A DNA stretch of 64,000 nucleotides from Roseibacterium beibuensis (GTDB lineage Bacteria; Pseudomonadota; Alphaproteobacteria; Rhodobacterales; Rhodobacteraceae). The position numbers and the translations under genes are program-made. The notes under the pieces were generated by a model. That model saw nothing but the letters and a program-made list of their open reading frames with translations, had not been told where the DNA came from and searched no databases. This document shows positions 18,697 to 26,336 of this stretch, piece after piece. Within the stretch, counting starts at the first letter, position 1, and each line of letters begins with the position of its first letter. The stretch spans positions 62,001 through 126,000 of the forward strand of contig NZ_BAABHW010000005.1 in NCBI RefSeq assembly GCF_039542305.1. Direction: 5' to 3'.

Positions 18697-18836
18697 TCTC
18701 GCACCTCCTGCCCTGCCGAGACTCGCCCCGGTCCTAGCGGCCCCGAATGACGGGGATTTGACACGAGATGAAAATGACCTCTGCGGCGTGTCGCGGCAAG
18801 CAACGCCTTGCCGCACACGACACCTTCTTCAAGAAA

Positions 18837-19304
18837 TCAGAGTGTGTCGCCAAGATTGATCCGGCCGAAATTCGAAAGAAGCTGCTGGAAGAAGCCGAGG
18901 TTCTCGACCGTGGCCGCGGTCGTGCGGCGCGAAAGCTGCACATACTGCCCGTCTTCCAGGCCGAATCGTTCGACATTGCTGACCCGGCCGCCGGCATCGA
19001 AGGAGATGGCGACGATATCGCGCTCGATCACCTCGGGGGCGCGATAGGTGAAGTTCCGCACGCGATAGGCGGTGTAAAACCACGCCTCGTCCCGCATGAC
19101 ACCGGACGTCGCGGGGCGGCCCACCGTTTCGGCAACCTGCTCGCGGCTGTCGCCGATCTGCACCTGTGCAAGGTCCTCGGCCGGCGGAACGTATCCGTGA
19201 TTGTCATAGGTCGCCGAACAGGCCGCCAGCCCAAGACCAAGCGCCATGGCCAGCGCGATCCGGCGGCTGTTGCGGGAAAGACGGGTGGCGAATGTGGTGC
19301 CCAT
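18837..19304 (-). CDS. bamE: Outer-membrane assembly lipoprotein BamE (SmpA/OmlA)
   Basis: 155 aa. A signal peptide with lipobox LAAC (C29) is followed by the SmpA/OmlA domain: VQIGDSREQVAETVGRPATS, DEAWFYTAYRVR and a VAISFDAGGRVSNVERFGLEDG strand pair. BamE is an accessory lipoprotein of the BAM complex in the outer membrane. Divergent from the DUF177 gene, with 171 bp between them. Confidence 0.92.
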   Translation of the reverse strand: MGTTFATRLSRNSRRIALAMALGLGLAACSATYDNHGYVPPAEDLAQVQIGDSREQVAETVGRPATSGVMRDEAWFYTAYRVRNFTYRAPEVIERDIVAISFDAGGRVSNVERFGLEDGQYVQLSRRTTAATVENLGFFQQLLSNFGRINLGDTL

Positions 19305-19475
19305 GGTGCCTCTGATCTCTCTCTGCCCGAACCGATCCGGGTCCGGCTGCGACTTGCACGGCGCGTCTGGCCTTTGTATCGCCTTAACTTATGGCAGACG
19401 ACGGGGCAAGTTCAGCGCCTGACCCGGCTTGCCCAGCCCGCTGTCCCCTTTTTCCGCCCGACAGGAGCCGCCGGA

Positions 19476-20048
19476 ATGACGACCGAGACCCCGAAGGCCA
19501 CGCCACCACTGACGCCCGCGCGCCTGTCGCGCGCCGCCTCGCATGGCTTTTCCCTGACCCCCGACGCCACAGAGCGCGCCGCGCTGGCCGAGGAGCTTGG
19601 CATCGACGGCATCCGCAAATTGCGCTTCGAGGGCGAGTTGATCCCCGAGGGCAAGGCCGATTGGCGGCTTGAGGCGACGCTCGGCGCGACGGTCGTGCAG
19701 CCCTGCGTCGTGACACTGGACCCGGTCGTCACCCGCATCGACATGCCGATCACGCGCCGATTCCTCGCCGACATGACGCCCCCCGATCCCGACGACAAGG
19801 GCGAGGCGGAAATGCCCGAAGACGACACGACGGAACCGCTGCCCGACCGGATCGACCCGGCCTTTGTCATGGCCGAAGCGCTGGCCCTGCACCTGCCGGA
19901 TTACCCGCGCGCCGAGGGCGCCGACCTTGGCGAAGCCGTCTTTGCCGAGCCGGGCACCGACCCGATGACCGACGAGGATGCCAAGCCCCTGGCCGGTCTG
20001 AAGGCGCTGCGCGACAAGCTGGCGGGCGGCGAAAACGGCGACGGCTGA
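19476..20048 (+). CDS. yceD: YceD/DUF177 protein
   Basis: 190 aa from ATG 19476, preceded by ACAGGAG. The DUF177 core is visible: KLRFEGELIPEGKADWRLEATLGATVVQPCVVTLDPVVTRID, then an acidic linker and PDYPRAEGADLGEAV. YceD proteins sit upstream of rpmF-plsX-fabH throughout Proteobacteria and are linked to 23S rRNA maturation or lipid synthesis in other species. Here the gene lies 244 bp before rpmF. Confidence 0.9.
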   Translation: MTTETPKATPPLTPARLSRAASHGFSLTPDATERAALAEELGIDGIRKLRFEGELIPEGKADWRLEATLGATVVQPCVVTLDPVVTRIDMPITRRFLADMTPPDPDDKGEAEMPEDDTTEPLPDRIDPAFVMAEALALHLPDYPRAEGADLGEAVFAEPGTDPMTDEDAKPLAGLKALRDKLAGGENGDG

Positions 20049-20077
20049 GGCCTCGAAAAAGGCCCTTGGAAAAACGC

Positions 20078-20105
20078 TTGCATGGCGGGGGAATCCGAGT
20101 ATGTT
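20078..20105 (+). promoter_or_regulatory. Possible sigma-70-type promoter before rpmF-plsX-fabH
   Basis: TTGCAT (20078-20083) and TATGTT (20100-20105) are separated by 16 bp in the 244-bp gap between the DUF177 gene and rpmF. The rest of the gap shows no coding signal. Judged by eye only. Confidence 0.35.
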
Positions 20106-20270
20106 CCCGGCCTCATTCGCCCCCGGATGTCGAGTGTGGCGCGCAAGCCCGTGCGCTGCCGAAACGGTGGACCAGATCGGCCCGCCAGACCCGGATCAGC
20201 GCCTTGGCGCAAGGGGGCAGACGAGATAAAGAGACGATGGAACACGGGGCCGGCGCGATTGGGCGGGGCC

Positions 20271-20285
20271 CCTCGAAATTCGAGG
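20271..20285 (+). promoter_or_regulatory. Hairpin covering the rpmF ribosome-binding site
   Basis: CCTCGAA and TTCGAGG form a 7-bp stem around a single A; the 3' arm contains GAGG, the likely Shine-Dalgarno, 7 nt before ATG 20293. In RNA the loop would have to open a pair or two. It could modulate rpmF translation. Confidence 0.4.
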
Positions 20286-20292
20286 TTGAGAC

Positions 20293-20499
20293 ATGGCTGT
20301 CCCCCAGAACAAGGTCACGCGGTCCCGCCGCAACATGCGCCGCGCCCATGATGCGCTGACCGCGGCCAATCCGAACGAGTGCCCCTCCTGCGGCGAACTC
20401 AAGCGCCCCCACCATGTCTGCCCGTCCTGCGGCACCTATAACGACCGTGAGGTCGTGGCCCAGGCCGACGAGATCGATCTCGACGAAGACGCGGCATAA
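20293..20499 (+). CDS. rpmF: 50S ribosomal protein L32
   Basis: 68 aa. The highly conserved start MAVPQNKVTRSRRNMRRAHD and the two-pair cysteine motif CPSCGELKRPHHVCPSCGTY identify L32 of the zinc-binding (C+) type. The acidic tail DEIDLDEDAA is usual in alphaproteobacteria. It is followed 24 bp later by plsX. Confidence 0.98.
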   Translation: MAVPQNKVTRSRRNMRRAHDALTAANPNECPSCGELKRPHHVCPSCGTYNDREVVAQADEIDLDEDAA

Positions 20500-20523
20500 G
20501 CCGGTCTCGGCGGCAGGCCGAAG

Positions 20524-21630
20524 ATGGGTGACGGCACGGCACTAACCGGTGACTCGATTCCCGGAACGGTCCTTTCGATCGACGCCATGGGCGGTGATCG
20601 GGGACCGTCTGTTGTGATTGACGGCATGGCCGCCGCGGTGGCCAAGAATCCGGACCTGCGGTTCATCCTGCACGGAAACCGCCCGGATCTCGAACGTTTG
20701 GTCGAGCGCAAGCGCGGCCTGTCCGAGCGGTGCGAGATCCGCCATGCCGAGGGCGTGGTGCGCATGGACGAGAAACCGTCCAGCGTGCTCCGCCATGGCA
20801 AGAACACCTCGATGTGGTCGACCATCGAAGCCGTCCGGGCCGGCGAGGCCGAGGTTGCGATTTCCTGCGGCAACACCGGCGCACTGATGCTGATGTCGAT
20901 GACACGGCTGCGCAAGATCGAGGGCGTGAATCGTCCGGCCATCGCCTGTCTCTGGCCATCTCGCAACCCGTCGGGCTTCAACGTGATGCTGGACGTGGGC
21001 GCCGATATCCGCGCCGATGCCGAGGATCTGCTGCAATACGCGCTGATGGGCGCCAGCTATGCCCGCAACGGCATGGACCTGGCCCGCCCGCGCGTCGGGC
21101 TGCTGAATGTCGGCACCGAGGAACACAAGGGCCGCGCCGAGATCAAGGTTGCGGCGGAGTTGATCGCGCGCGTGGCCCCGGCGGCCGATTTCGAATTCGT
21201 CGGCTTCGTCGAGGGCGTCGATCTGCCCTCGGACAAGGTGGACGTGATCGTCACCGACGGCTTCACCGGCAATGTCGCGCTGAAGACCGGCGAGGGCACC
21301 GCCAAGATGATCAGCGGGCGCCTGCGCGAGGCCTTCACCTACACGCCGCTCAGCCGGATCGCGGCGCTGCTGGCCTATACCTCGCTGCGCCGTCTGTCCA
21401 AGAGCATCGACCCCCGCCGCGTGAATGGCGGGGTGTTCCTTGGCCTGAACGGGACGGTGGTGAAATCGCATGGCGCCTCGGACGCGACCGGCGTGGCCGC
21501 GGCGATCAAGCTGGCGGCCCGCCTGTCCGCCTCTGATTTCAACAAGCGCCTCGCCGCACGGATTTCGCAGGCTGAACATGCCGCCGCCGCCGCCATGCAG
21601 GGCGACCAGGGCAAAGGGGCCGTTGAATGA
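20524..21630 (+). CDS. plsX: Phosphate acyltransferase PlsX
   Basis: 368 aa. It converts acyl-ACP to acyl-phosphate for phospholipid synthesis. It has the family opening VLSIDAMGGDRGPSVVIDGM, ISCGNTGALMLMS, NVGTEEHKGRAEIK, DVIVTDGFTGNVALKTGEGTAKM and the GVFLGLNGTVVKSHGASDATG segment. Its stop overlaps fabH by four bases (ATGA), so the two are translationally coupled. Confidence 0.97.
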   Translation: MGDGTALTGDSIPGTVLSIDAMGGDRGPSVVIDGMAAAVAKNPDLRFILHGNRPDLERLVERKRGLSERCEIRHAEGVVRMDEKPSSVLRHGKNTSMWSTIEAVRAGEAEVAISCGNTGALMLMSMTRLRKIEGVNRPAIACLWPSRNPSGFNVMLDVGADIRADAEDLLQYALMGASYARNGMDLARPRVGLLNVGTEEHKGRAEIKVAAELIARVAPAADFEFVGFVEGVDLPSDKVDVIVTDGFTGNVALKTGEGTAKMISGRLREAFTYTPLSRIAALLAYTSLRRLSKSIDPRRVNGGVFLGLNGTVVKSHGASDATGVAAAIKLAARLSASDFNKRLAARISQAEHAAAAAMQGDQGKGAVE

Positions 21631-22601
21631 CCTTGCGTGCCGTCCCGGTCGGAATCGGCCACTACCTCCCCTCTCGCGTGGTCGAGAATGCCGAGTTCGA
21701 AAAAACGCTCGATACCAGCGACGAGTGGATTCGGTCGCGCTCGGGCATCGAGCGTCGGCATTTCGCCGCCGAGGGCGAGACCACCAGCCAGATGGCCGTC
21801 GCCGCCTCGCGCGCCGCGCTGGACATGGCCGGGCTGACCCCGGCCGATATCGACGCCGTCGTCGTCGCCACCTCGACCCCCGACCTGACCTTCCCCTCCG
21901 TTGCCACCATGGTGCAGGCGGGCCTCGGGATGGAGGGGGGATTCGCCTTCGACGTGCAGGCGGTCTGCGCGGGATTCGTCTATGCGCTGGCCAATGCGAA
22001 CGCGCTGATCGTCTCGGGGCAGGCGCGCCGCGTGCTGGTGATCGGGGCGGAAACCTTCAGCCGGATCATGGATTGGGACGACCGCACAACCTGTGTCCTG
22101 TTCGGCGATGGCGCGGGCGCGCTGGTGCTGGAAGCGCAGGAGCAGGCGGGCACGGCCGCCGACCGCGGCGTGCTGGCCACCGACCTGCATTCGGATGGCC
22201 GGTTCCGCGATCTGCTTTATGTCGATGGCGGCGTCTCGGCCACCGGCTCGGCCGGCGTGCTGAAGATGGAAGGCCGCGAGGTTTTCCGACATGCCGTTGA
22301 AAAGCTTGCACAAACCGCGCATTCCGCGCTGGAGAAAGCAGGCGCCACGGCCGAGGATGTCGACTGGATCGTGCCGCACCAGGCGAACCTGCGCATCATT
22401 ACGCGCACCGCGCAAAAGATGGGTGTCGGCATGGATCGGGTCGTTGTGACGGTCCAGGATCACGGCAATACTTCGGCGGCGTCCATCCCGCTGGCCCTGT
22501 CCGTCGGGGTCGCGCGTGGCCAGATCAAGCGCGGCGATCTGCTGGTGGCCGAGGCCATTGGCGGCGGCCTGGCCTGGGGCGCGGTGGTGCTGCGCTGGTA
22601 G
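21627..22601 (+). CDS. fabH: 3-oxoacyl-ACP synthase III (KAS III)
   Basis: 324 aa. It starts type II fatty acid synthesis by condensing acetyl-CoA with malonyl-ACP. The catalytic triad is visible: C114 in VQAVCAGF, His in VPHQANLRI and Asn in DHGNTSAASIPLAL. Usual FabH length and usual position after plsX. Confidence 0.97.
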   Translation: MTLRAVPVGIGHYLPSRVVENAEFEKTLDTSDEWIRSRSGIERRHFAAEGETTSQMAVAASRAALDMAGLTPADIDAVVVATSTPDLTFPSVATMVQAGLGMEGGFAFDVQAVCAGFVYALANANALIVSGQARRVLVIGAETFSRIMDWDDRTTCVLFGDGAGALVLEAQEQAGTAADRGVLATDLHSDGRFRDLLYVDGGVSATGSAGVLKMEGREVFRHAVEKLAQTAHSALEKAGATAEDVDWIVPHQANLRIITRTAQKMGVGMDRVVVTVQDHGNTSAASIPLALSVGVARGQIKRGDLLVAEAIGGGLAWGAVVLRW

Positions 22602-22641
22602 CGCGGATCCGCGCGCAAACACCGGGCTCCAAACCCCTGCA

Positions 22642-22670
22642 TTGACTTGAGAAATCGCATCCCGCATCTT
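22642..22670 (+). promoter_or_regulatory. Possible promoter of ihfA
   Basis: TTGACT (22642-22647), a good -35 hexamer, is followed 17 bp later by CATCTT, a weak -10. It lies 31 bp before the ihfA ATG in the otherwise noncoding fabH-ihfA gap. Weak call. Confidence 0.3.
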
Positions 22671-22700
22671 GGTAGGCAACCAAGGCGGGGGGTGAACGGA

Positions 22701-23003
22701 ATGGCTGGCAAGACTTTGACCCGGATGGACCTGTCCGAAGCGGTGTTCCGCGAAGTGGGCTTGTCGCGCAACGAAAGCGCGCAACTGGTCGAACGTGTGC
22801 TCGAAATGATGTCCGACGCGCTGGTCGAGGGCGAACAGGTCAAGATCTCGTCCTTCGGTACGTTCTCGGTCCGGTCGAAATCGGCCCGGGTCGGCCGCAA
22901 CCCCAAGACCGGCGAAGAGGTTCCGATCAGCCCGCGCCGCGTGCTGACCTTCCGCCCCTCGCACCTGATGAAGGATCGCGTGGCGGCCGGAAACAAGGCC
23001 TGA
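22701..23003 (+). CDS. ihfA: Integration host factor subunit alpha
   Basis: 100 aa from ATG 22701 (MAGKTLTRMDL), preceded by GGGGGGTGA; an upstream in-frame reading is not conserved. IHF/HU fold with VKISSFGTFSVRSKSARVGRNPKTGEEVPISPRRVLTFRPS broken by the DNA-intercalating proline arm (GRNPKTGE). Alpha-subunit features (LSRNESAQLVERVLEMM) distinguish it from IHF-beta and HU. It bends DNA with IhfB. Confidence 0.95.
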   Translation: MAGKTLTRMDLSEAVFREVGLSRNESAQLVERVLEMMSDALVEGEQVKISSFGTFSVRSKSARVGRNPKTGEEVPISPRRVLTFRPSHLMKDRVAAGNKA

Positions 23004-23089
23004 GCCGGCCGGACAAGACAGCGCACAGGTCGGGCCAAACCCGACCGTGACACGAGGATCAGTGCAGGACCCGGGGACAGGACAGGCCC

Positions 23090-23911
23090 ATGAGCAAATC
23101 CCCCGATGCGTTTCGAACCATCCGTGAAGTCGCCGACTGGCTCGGCGTCGCCCCTCATGTTCTGCGCTTCTGGGAATCGAAATTCAGCCAGATCCGCCCG
23201 GTCAAACGCGCCGGGGGTCGGCGCTATTACCGGCCCGCGGACATGGAATTGGTGGGCGGGATCAAGGTGCTCTTGCATGACCGGGGCATGACGATCCGCG
23301 GCGCGCAACGGATGATCCGCGAAGAAGGTGTCGCCGCGGTCATGGCGCTCTCCCCGTCGCCGGACGAGTCGCAAGGCCCCAGCGAACCCATCGAGGGCAT
23401 CGCCGAAGAGACGGCATGGCAGAGCGATGCCGGGGCCGAGATCGCAGAAGCCGGGGCGGAGCCATCCGCCGACGACGGCCCCGCGACCGAATCCAAACCG
23501 GAGCCCGACTTGGCGCCCGAATCCGAACCCGAACTCGACCTGCCGCCCCAGACCGCGCCTGAGCCTGCAAGCCCTGCCCCAACTGAAACGCCAGCAGAAA
23601 GCGGCATCGCCGACACGCCGCAACCCGCGCCGGTCGAAATGGGCGCGCCCGATGCGCCAGAAGACAGCGTCGAGAACCAGGCCGCTGCCGAGGCCCCGAC
23701 CGAAGTCGCCGGGCAAGACGACGCCCCTGCCCCATCCGACACCATCGCACCGGACACCGATGCGCCGAAGCCGGACCAGCCCGATCTCACCCCCGCCGAC
23801 GCGCTGGACCGGCTGGCACAGCTTGCAACGACAAGGCCGGTGCCCGCGGAAACACTGGCCGCGATGCGCCGCTTGCAGCAGCGTCTCGAAACGCCCCCGG
23901 CAGAGCTTTGA
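23090..23911 (+). CDS. MerR-family regulator with long Pro/Ala/Glu-rich tail
   Basis: 273 aa. Residues about 8-75 form a MerR DNA-binding domain (FRTIREVADWLGVAPHVLRFWESKFSQIRPVKRAGGRRYYRPADMELVGGIKVLLHDRGMTIRGAQRMI). From about 90 to 240 the protein is low-complexity, rich in P, A, E and D, probably disordered; the last 30 residues look helical (DALDRLAQLATTRPVPAETLAAMRRLQQRLE). MerR genes of this type after ihfA are common in alphaproteobacteria. No metal-binding cysteines are seen. Confidence 0.9.
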   Translation: MSKSPDAFRTIREVADWLGVAPHVLRFWESKFSQIRPVKRAGGRRYYRPADMELVGGIKVLLHDRGMTIRGAQRMIREEGVAAVMALSPSPDESQGPSEPIEGIAEETAWQSDAGAEIAEAGAEPSADDGPATESKPEPDLAPESEPELDLPPQTAPEPASPAPTETPAESGIADTPQPAPVEMGAPDAPEDSVENQAAAEAPTEVAGQDDAPAPSDTIAPDTDAPKPDQPDLTPADALDRLAQLATTRPVPAETLAAMRRLQQRLETPPAEL

Positions 23912-24001
23912 CCCCGTCTGGCAGCCCCGCCGGAAAACTGCCGCAAGCCGCTCTTGGCCCCCTTGCGCCCCGGCTCAAAATCGCTAGAACACCCCTCACG
24001 T

Positions 24002-24078
24002 CGGGCTATGGCGCAGCCTGGTAGCGCGTCCGTCTGGGGGACGGAAGGTCGCAGGTTCAAGTCCTGCTAGCCCGACCA
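24002..24078 (+). tRNA. tRNA-Pro (anticodon GGG)
   Basis: 77 nt cloverleaf: acceptor CGGGCTA/TAGCCCG, D stem GCGC/GCGC, anticodon stem TCCGT/ACGGA with loop CTGGGGG, so anticodon GGG at 24036-24038, T-arm GCAGG/CCTGC with TTCAAGT loop, discriminator A and encoded CCA (24076-24078). The C1-G72 first pair is the bacterial tRNA-Pro identity. It reads CCC and CCU codons. A terminator follows at once. Confidence 0.95.
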
Positions 24079-24081
24079 TGG

Positions 24082-24118
24082 AAAAACCGCCTTGCCCTCC
24101 GGGGTTGGGCGGTTTTTT
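24082..24118 (+). terminator. Intrinsic terminator of tRNA-Pro
   Basis: Stem AAAAACCGCC (24082-24091) pairs with GGCGGTTTTT (24108-24117), and the run continues with T. It starts 4 nt after the tRNA CCA. Confidence 0.9.
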
Positions 24119-24169
24119 CTTGCCCAATCCGAACGCCCGGGCCGAACGCCCAGGAACGAGAGGCCTGCC

Positions 24170-25249
24170 ATGACCGACACCGCTTCCGGAGTGCTGCCCG
24201 ACCACCGCCTGCGCGCCATGATCGACGCGGGCGAAATCGCGGCCGATCCCGCCGTCACGGCCGGGCAGATCCAGCCCGCCTCCCTCGATCTGCGGCTCGG
24301 GACGGTGGCCTACCGCGTCCGCGCGTCCTTTCTTGCGGGCGAAGGCAACAAGCTCTCCGACCGCCTGCCGGAATTCGAGATGCACCGCATGGACCTGAGC
24401 AAGGGCGCGGTGCTGGAAAAGGGCTGCGTCTATGTCGTCCCGCTGATGGAGCGGCTTGCCCTGCCCGCCGGTGTCTCGGCCGTCGCCAATGCCAAAAGCT
24501 CCACCGGCCGGGTCGATTGCCTGACCCGGGTCATCACCGATGGCGGGACCGAGTTCGACCGCATCGCGCCGGGCTATGCCGGCCCGCTCTATGCCGAGAT
24601 CTGCCCGCGCTCCTTCTCGGTGCTGGTCAAGCCCGGCCTTGCGCTGAACCAGATCCGCTTTCGCCGGGGCGAGGCGGTGCTGGACGACGACGAATTGCGC
24701 AACCGTCACGCCGACACCCCGCTGGTCACCGGCACCGACCGCGCCGTGATCGACGACGGGCTCGGCTTCTCGGTCGATCTTCAGCCCGAGACCGGGACGC
24801 TGGTCGGCTACCGCGCCAAGCCCCATGCCGGGGTGATCGACCTGACGCAAATCGGCGCCCATGACGTGGCCGAGTTCTGGGAAGAGGTCCGCAGCGACCG
24901 CGGCCGCATCATCCTCGACCCGGGTGCCTTCTACATCCTCGTCAGCCGCGAGGCGGTGACCATCCCGCCCGATTGCGCCGCCGAGATGGCCCCGTATCTC
25001 GCCATGGTCGGCGAATTCCGCGTGCATTACGCGGGTTTCTTCGACCCGGGTTTCGGTCACGGCATCCCGGCGCGGGGCGTTCTCGAAGTGCGTTGCCACG
25101 AGGCCCCTTTCGTGCTGGAACACGGGCAAGTGGTGGGCCGCCTCGTCTACGAACGCATGGCCGAGGCGCCCGAGCATCTCTACGGTGCCGATCTGGCCTC
25201 GAACTACCAGGGCCAGGGGCTGAAGCTCTCCAAGCATTTCAAGGCCTGA
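24170..25249 (+). CDS. dcd: 2'-deoxycytidine 5'-triphosphate deaminase, long two-domain form
   Basis: 359 aa from ATG 24170, about twice the length of E. coli Dcd. The first half has the dUTPase-like Dcd features (QPASLDLRLGTVAYRVRASFL, SVANAKSSTGRVDCLTRVITDGGTEFD); the second half is a divergent repeat (VAEMAPYLAMVGEFRVHYAGFFDPGFGHG). This long form is standard in alphaproteobacteria and deaminates dCTP to dUTP. It follows the tRNA-Pro terminator and ends in a GC-rich dispersed repeat. Confidence 0.9.
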   Translation: MTDTASGVLPDHRLRAMIDAGEIAADPAVTAGQIQPASLDLRLGTVAYRVRASFLAGEGNKLSDRLPEFEMHRMDLSKGAVLEKGCVYVVPLMERLALPAGVSAVANAKSSTGRVDCLTRVITDGGTEFDRIAPGYAGPLYAEICPRSFSVLVKPGLALNQIRFRRGEAVLDDDELRNRHADTPLVTGTDRAVIDDGLGFSVDLQPETGTLVGYRAKPHAGVIDLTQIGAHDVAEFWEEVRSDRGRIILDPGAFYILVSREAVTIPPDCAAEMAPYLAMVGEFRVHYAGFFDPGFGHGIPARGVLEVRCHEAPFVLEHGQVVGRLVYERMAEAPEHLYGADLASNYQGQGLKLSKHFKA

Positions 25250-25259
25250 CCCGCCCCTT

Positions 25260-25340
25260 CATCTTGGCAAAAAAACCTCCGGGGGAGCGCGCAACGCGCG
25301 CGCGGGGGCAGAGCCCCCGTCCCGGCCCGCCCCAACGCGC
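25260..25340 (+). repeat. GC-rich dispersed repeat, copy 3
   Basis: It starts CATCTTGGCAAAAAAACCTCCGGGGG-like (core split here), then a GCGCGC stretch and GGGGGCAGAGCCCCC (perfect 6-bp stem with AGA loop). Same orientation as copy 2, between convergent genes. About 100 bp of further noncoding GC-rich sequence, with weak hairpins (GGCCGAAGGCC), follows to 25435. Confidence 0.65.
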
Positions 25341-25435
25341 AACCCTGGCAGAAAAGCCCAACCGCAGCGCGTCAGCGCTGCCACCGCCGTCGCAGATCGC
25401 AGGCCGAAGGCCGAGACGCGCGGCAAGCCCCCCGC

Positions 25436-26242
25436 TCAGACCGACCGGCCCGCGTAGTCGATCGGGTGACGCGCAAGCTCCGCCTGCTGCTCGGGCGTCA
25501 ACCGCTCGAAGGGCAGGACATAGGTGTGGATCGAGAACACCACCGCCCCCGTCCGCGGCAGGCGCAACAGGCATTGCCGTTCTGAGCGCAGGTAGTCGGG
25601 CCGGGTTGTCGGCGTGACGCGCGGTTGCGCCTCGGTCGCGGGCTGAAACAGCGTCGGGTCGGCATAAAGCAACGCGTTCTGCCGCCACAGCGGCCGGCCC
25701 GGCTTGATCCCGTCGAACAGGCGCTGCACCCGCGGCGCGATGCCGTCGTCATATTGCGCCACGGGGATATGGATCGCTGTCAGCGGGCGGCCGATCTTCT
25801 CGGCCAGCGTCCAACTGGCCGGGAAACACAGAACCGCCGCCGTCAGGACATGCTCATCGGCCCCATCCGGCTTTTGCAGCAAGCACAGATCCTCCTGCAC
25901 CAACCGCGCCGCGACCACCAGCGGCGTGTCGGAGGCGAGGTCCACCGCCACGCCATCCGGCCGCGTGACCGTCTCGCCCCGCCGTGAAAACCCCTTGGGC
26001 AGGTGGGCGAGCACCGTTTCCAGCAGCTCCGCCGACGCGGCCTCAGACCCTGGCGTCTCGGCCCAGACTCGGCCGCGCGCCTCGGCGATCAGCCGGTCGC
26101 GCAGCGCCATCTGCCCGCCATAGGCTTCGTCCGTGACCAGCCATTCCGCCATGTCGAGCGGTGCGATCCCCGGCAGCTTGCGGCCAACCGGCGTCATCCA
26201 GGGCGCGCTCGGCAGCCGTTCATACAGGACAGGGTCACCCAT
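25436..26242 (-). CDS. DUF3445 haem-dependent oxidative N-demethylase-like protein
   Basis: 268 aa from ATG 26242 (GAAAGG upstream); longer readings would run into the dddP promoter. It matches DUF3445 throughout: PWMTPVGRKLPGIAPLDMAEWL, VQEDLCLLQKP, AAVLCFPASWTLAEKIGRPLTAIHIPV, and the SERQCLLRLPRTGAVVFSIHTYVLP end with candidate haem/substrate residues. A family member from Roseovarius was shown to be a haem enzyme demethylating dimethylamine; whether this one acts on dimethylamine is inference, since no dmmB/C-type reductase genes are adjacent. It is divergent from dddP with 94 bp between. Confidence 0.85.
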   Translation of the reverse strand: MGDPVLYERLPSAPWMTPVGRKLPGIAPLDMAEWLVTDEAYGGQMALRDRLIAEARGRVWAETPGSEAASAELLETVLAHLPKGFSRRGETVTRPDGVAVDLASDTPLVVAARLVQEDLCLLQKPDGADEHVLTAAVLCFPASWTLAEKIGRPLTAIHIPVAQYDDGIAPRVQRLFDGIKPGRPLWRQNALLYADPTLFQPATEAQPRVTPTTRPDYLRSERQCLLRLPRTGAVVFSIHTYVLPFERLTPEQQAELARHPIDYAGRSV

Positions 26243-26336
26243 TTCCGACCTTTCTTGCCGCGAATTGGCGCGCCGGGCCAGTATGACCCTCGCAGGATTT
26301 TCCCCATCGCCGCCATGCGCGTGAGGGAGGTGCGCC

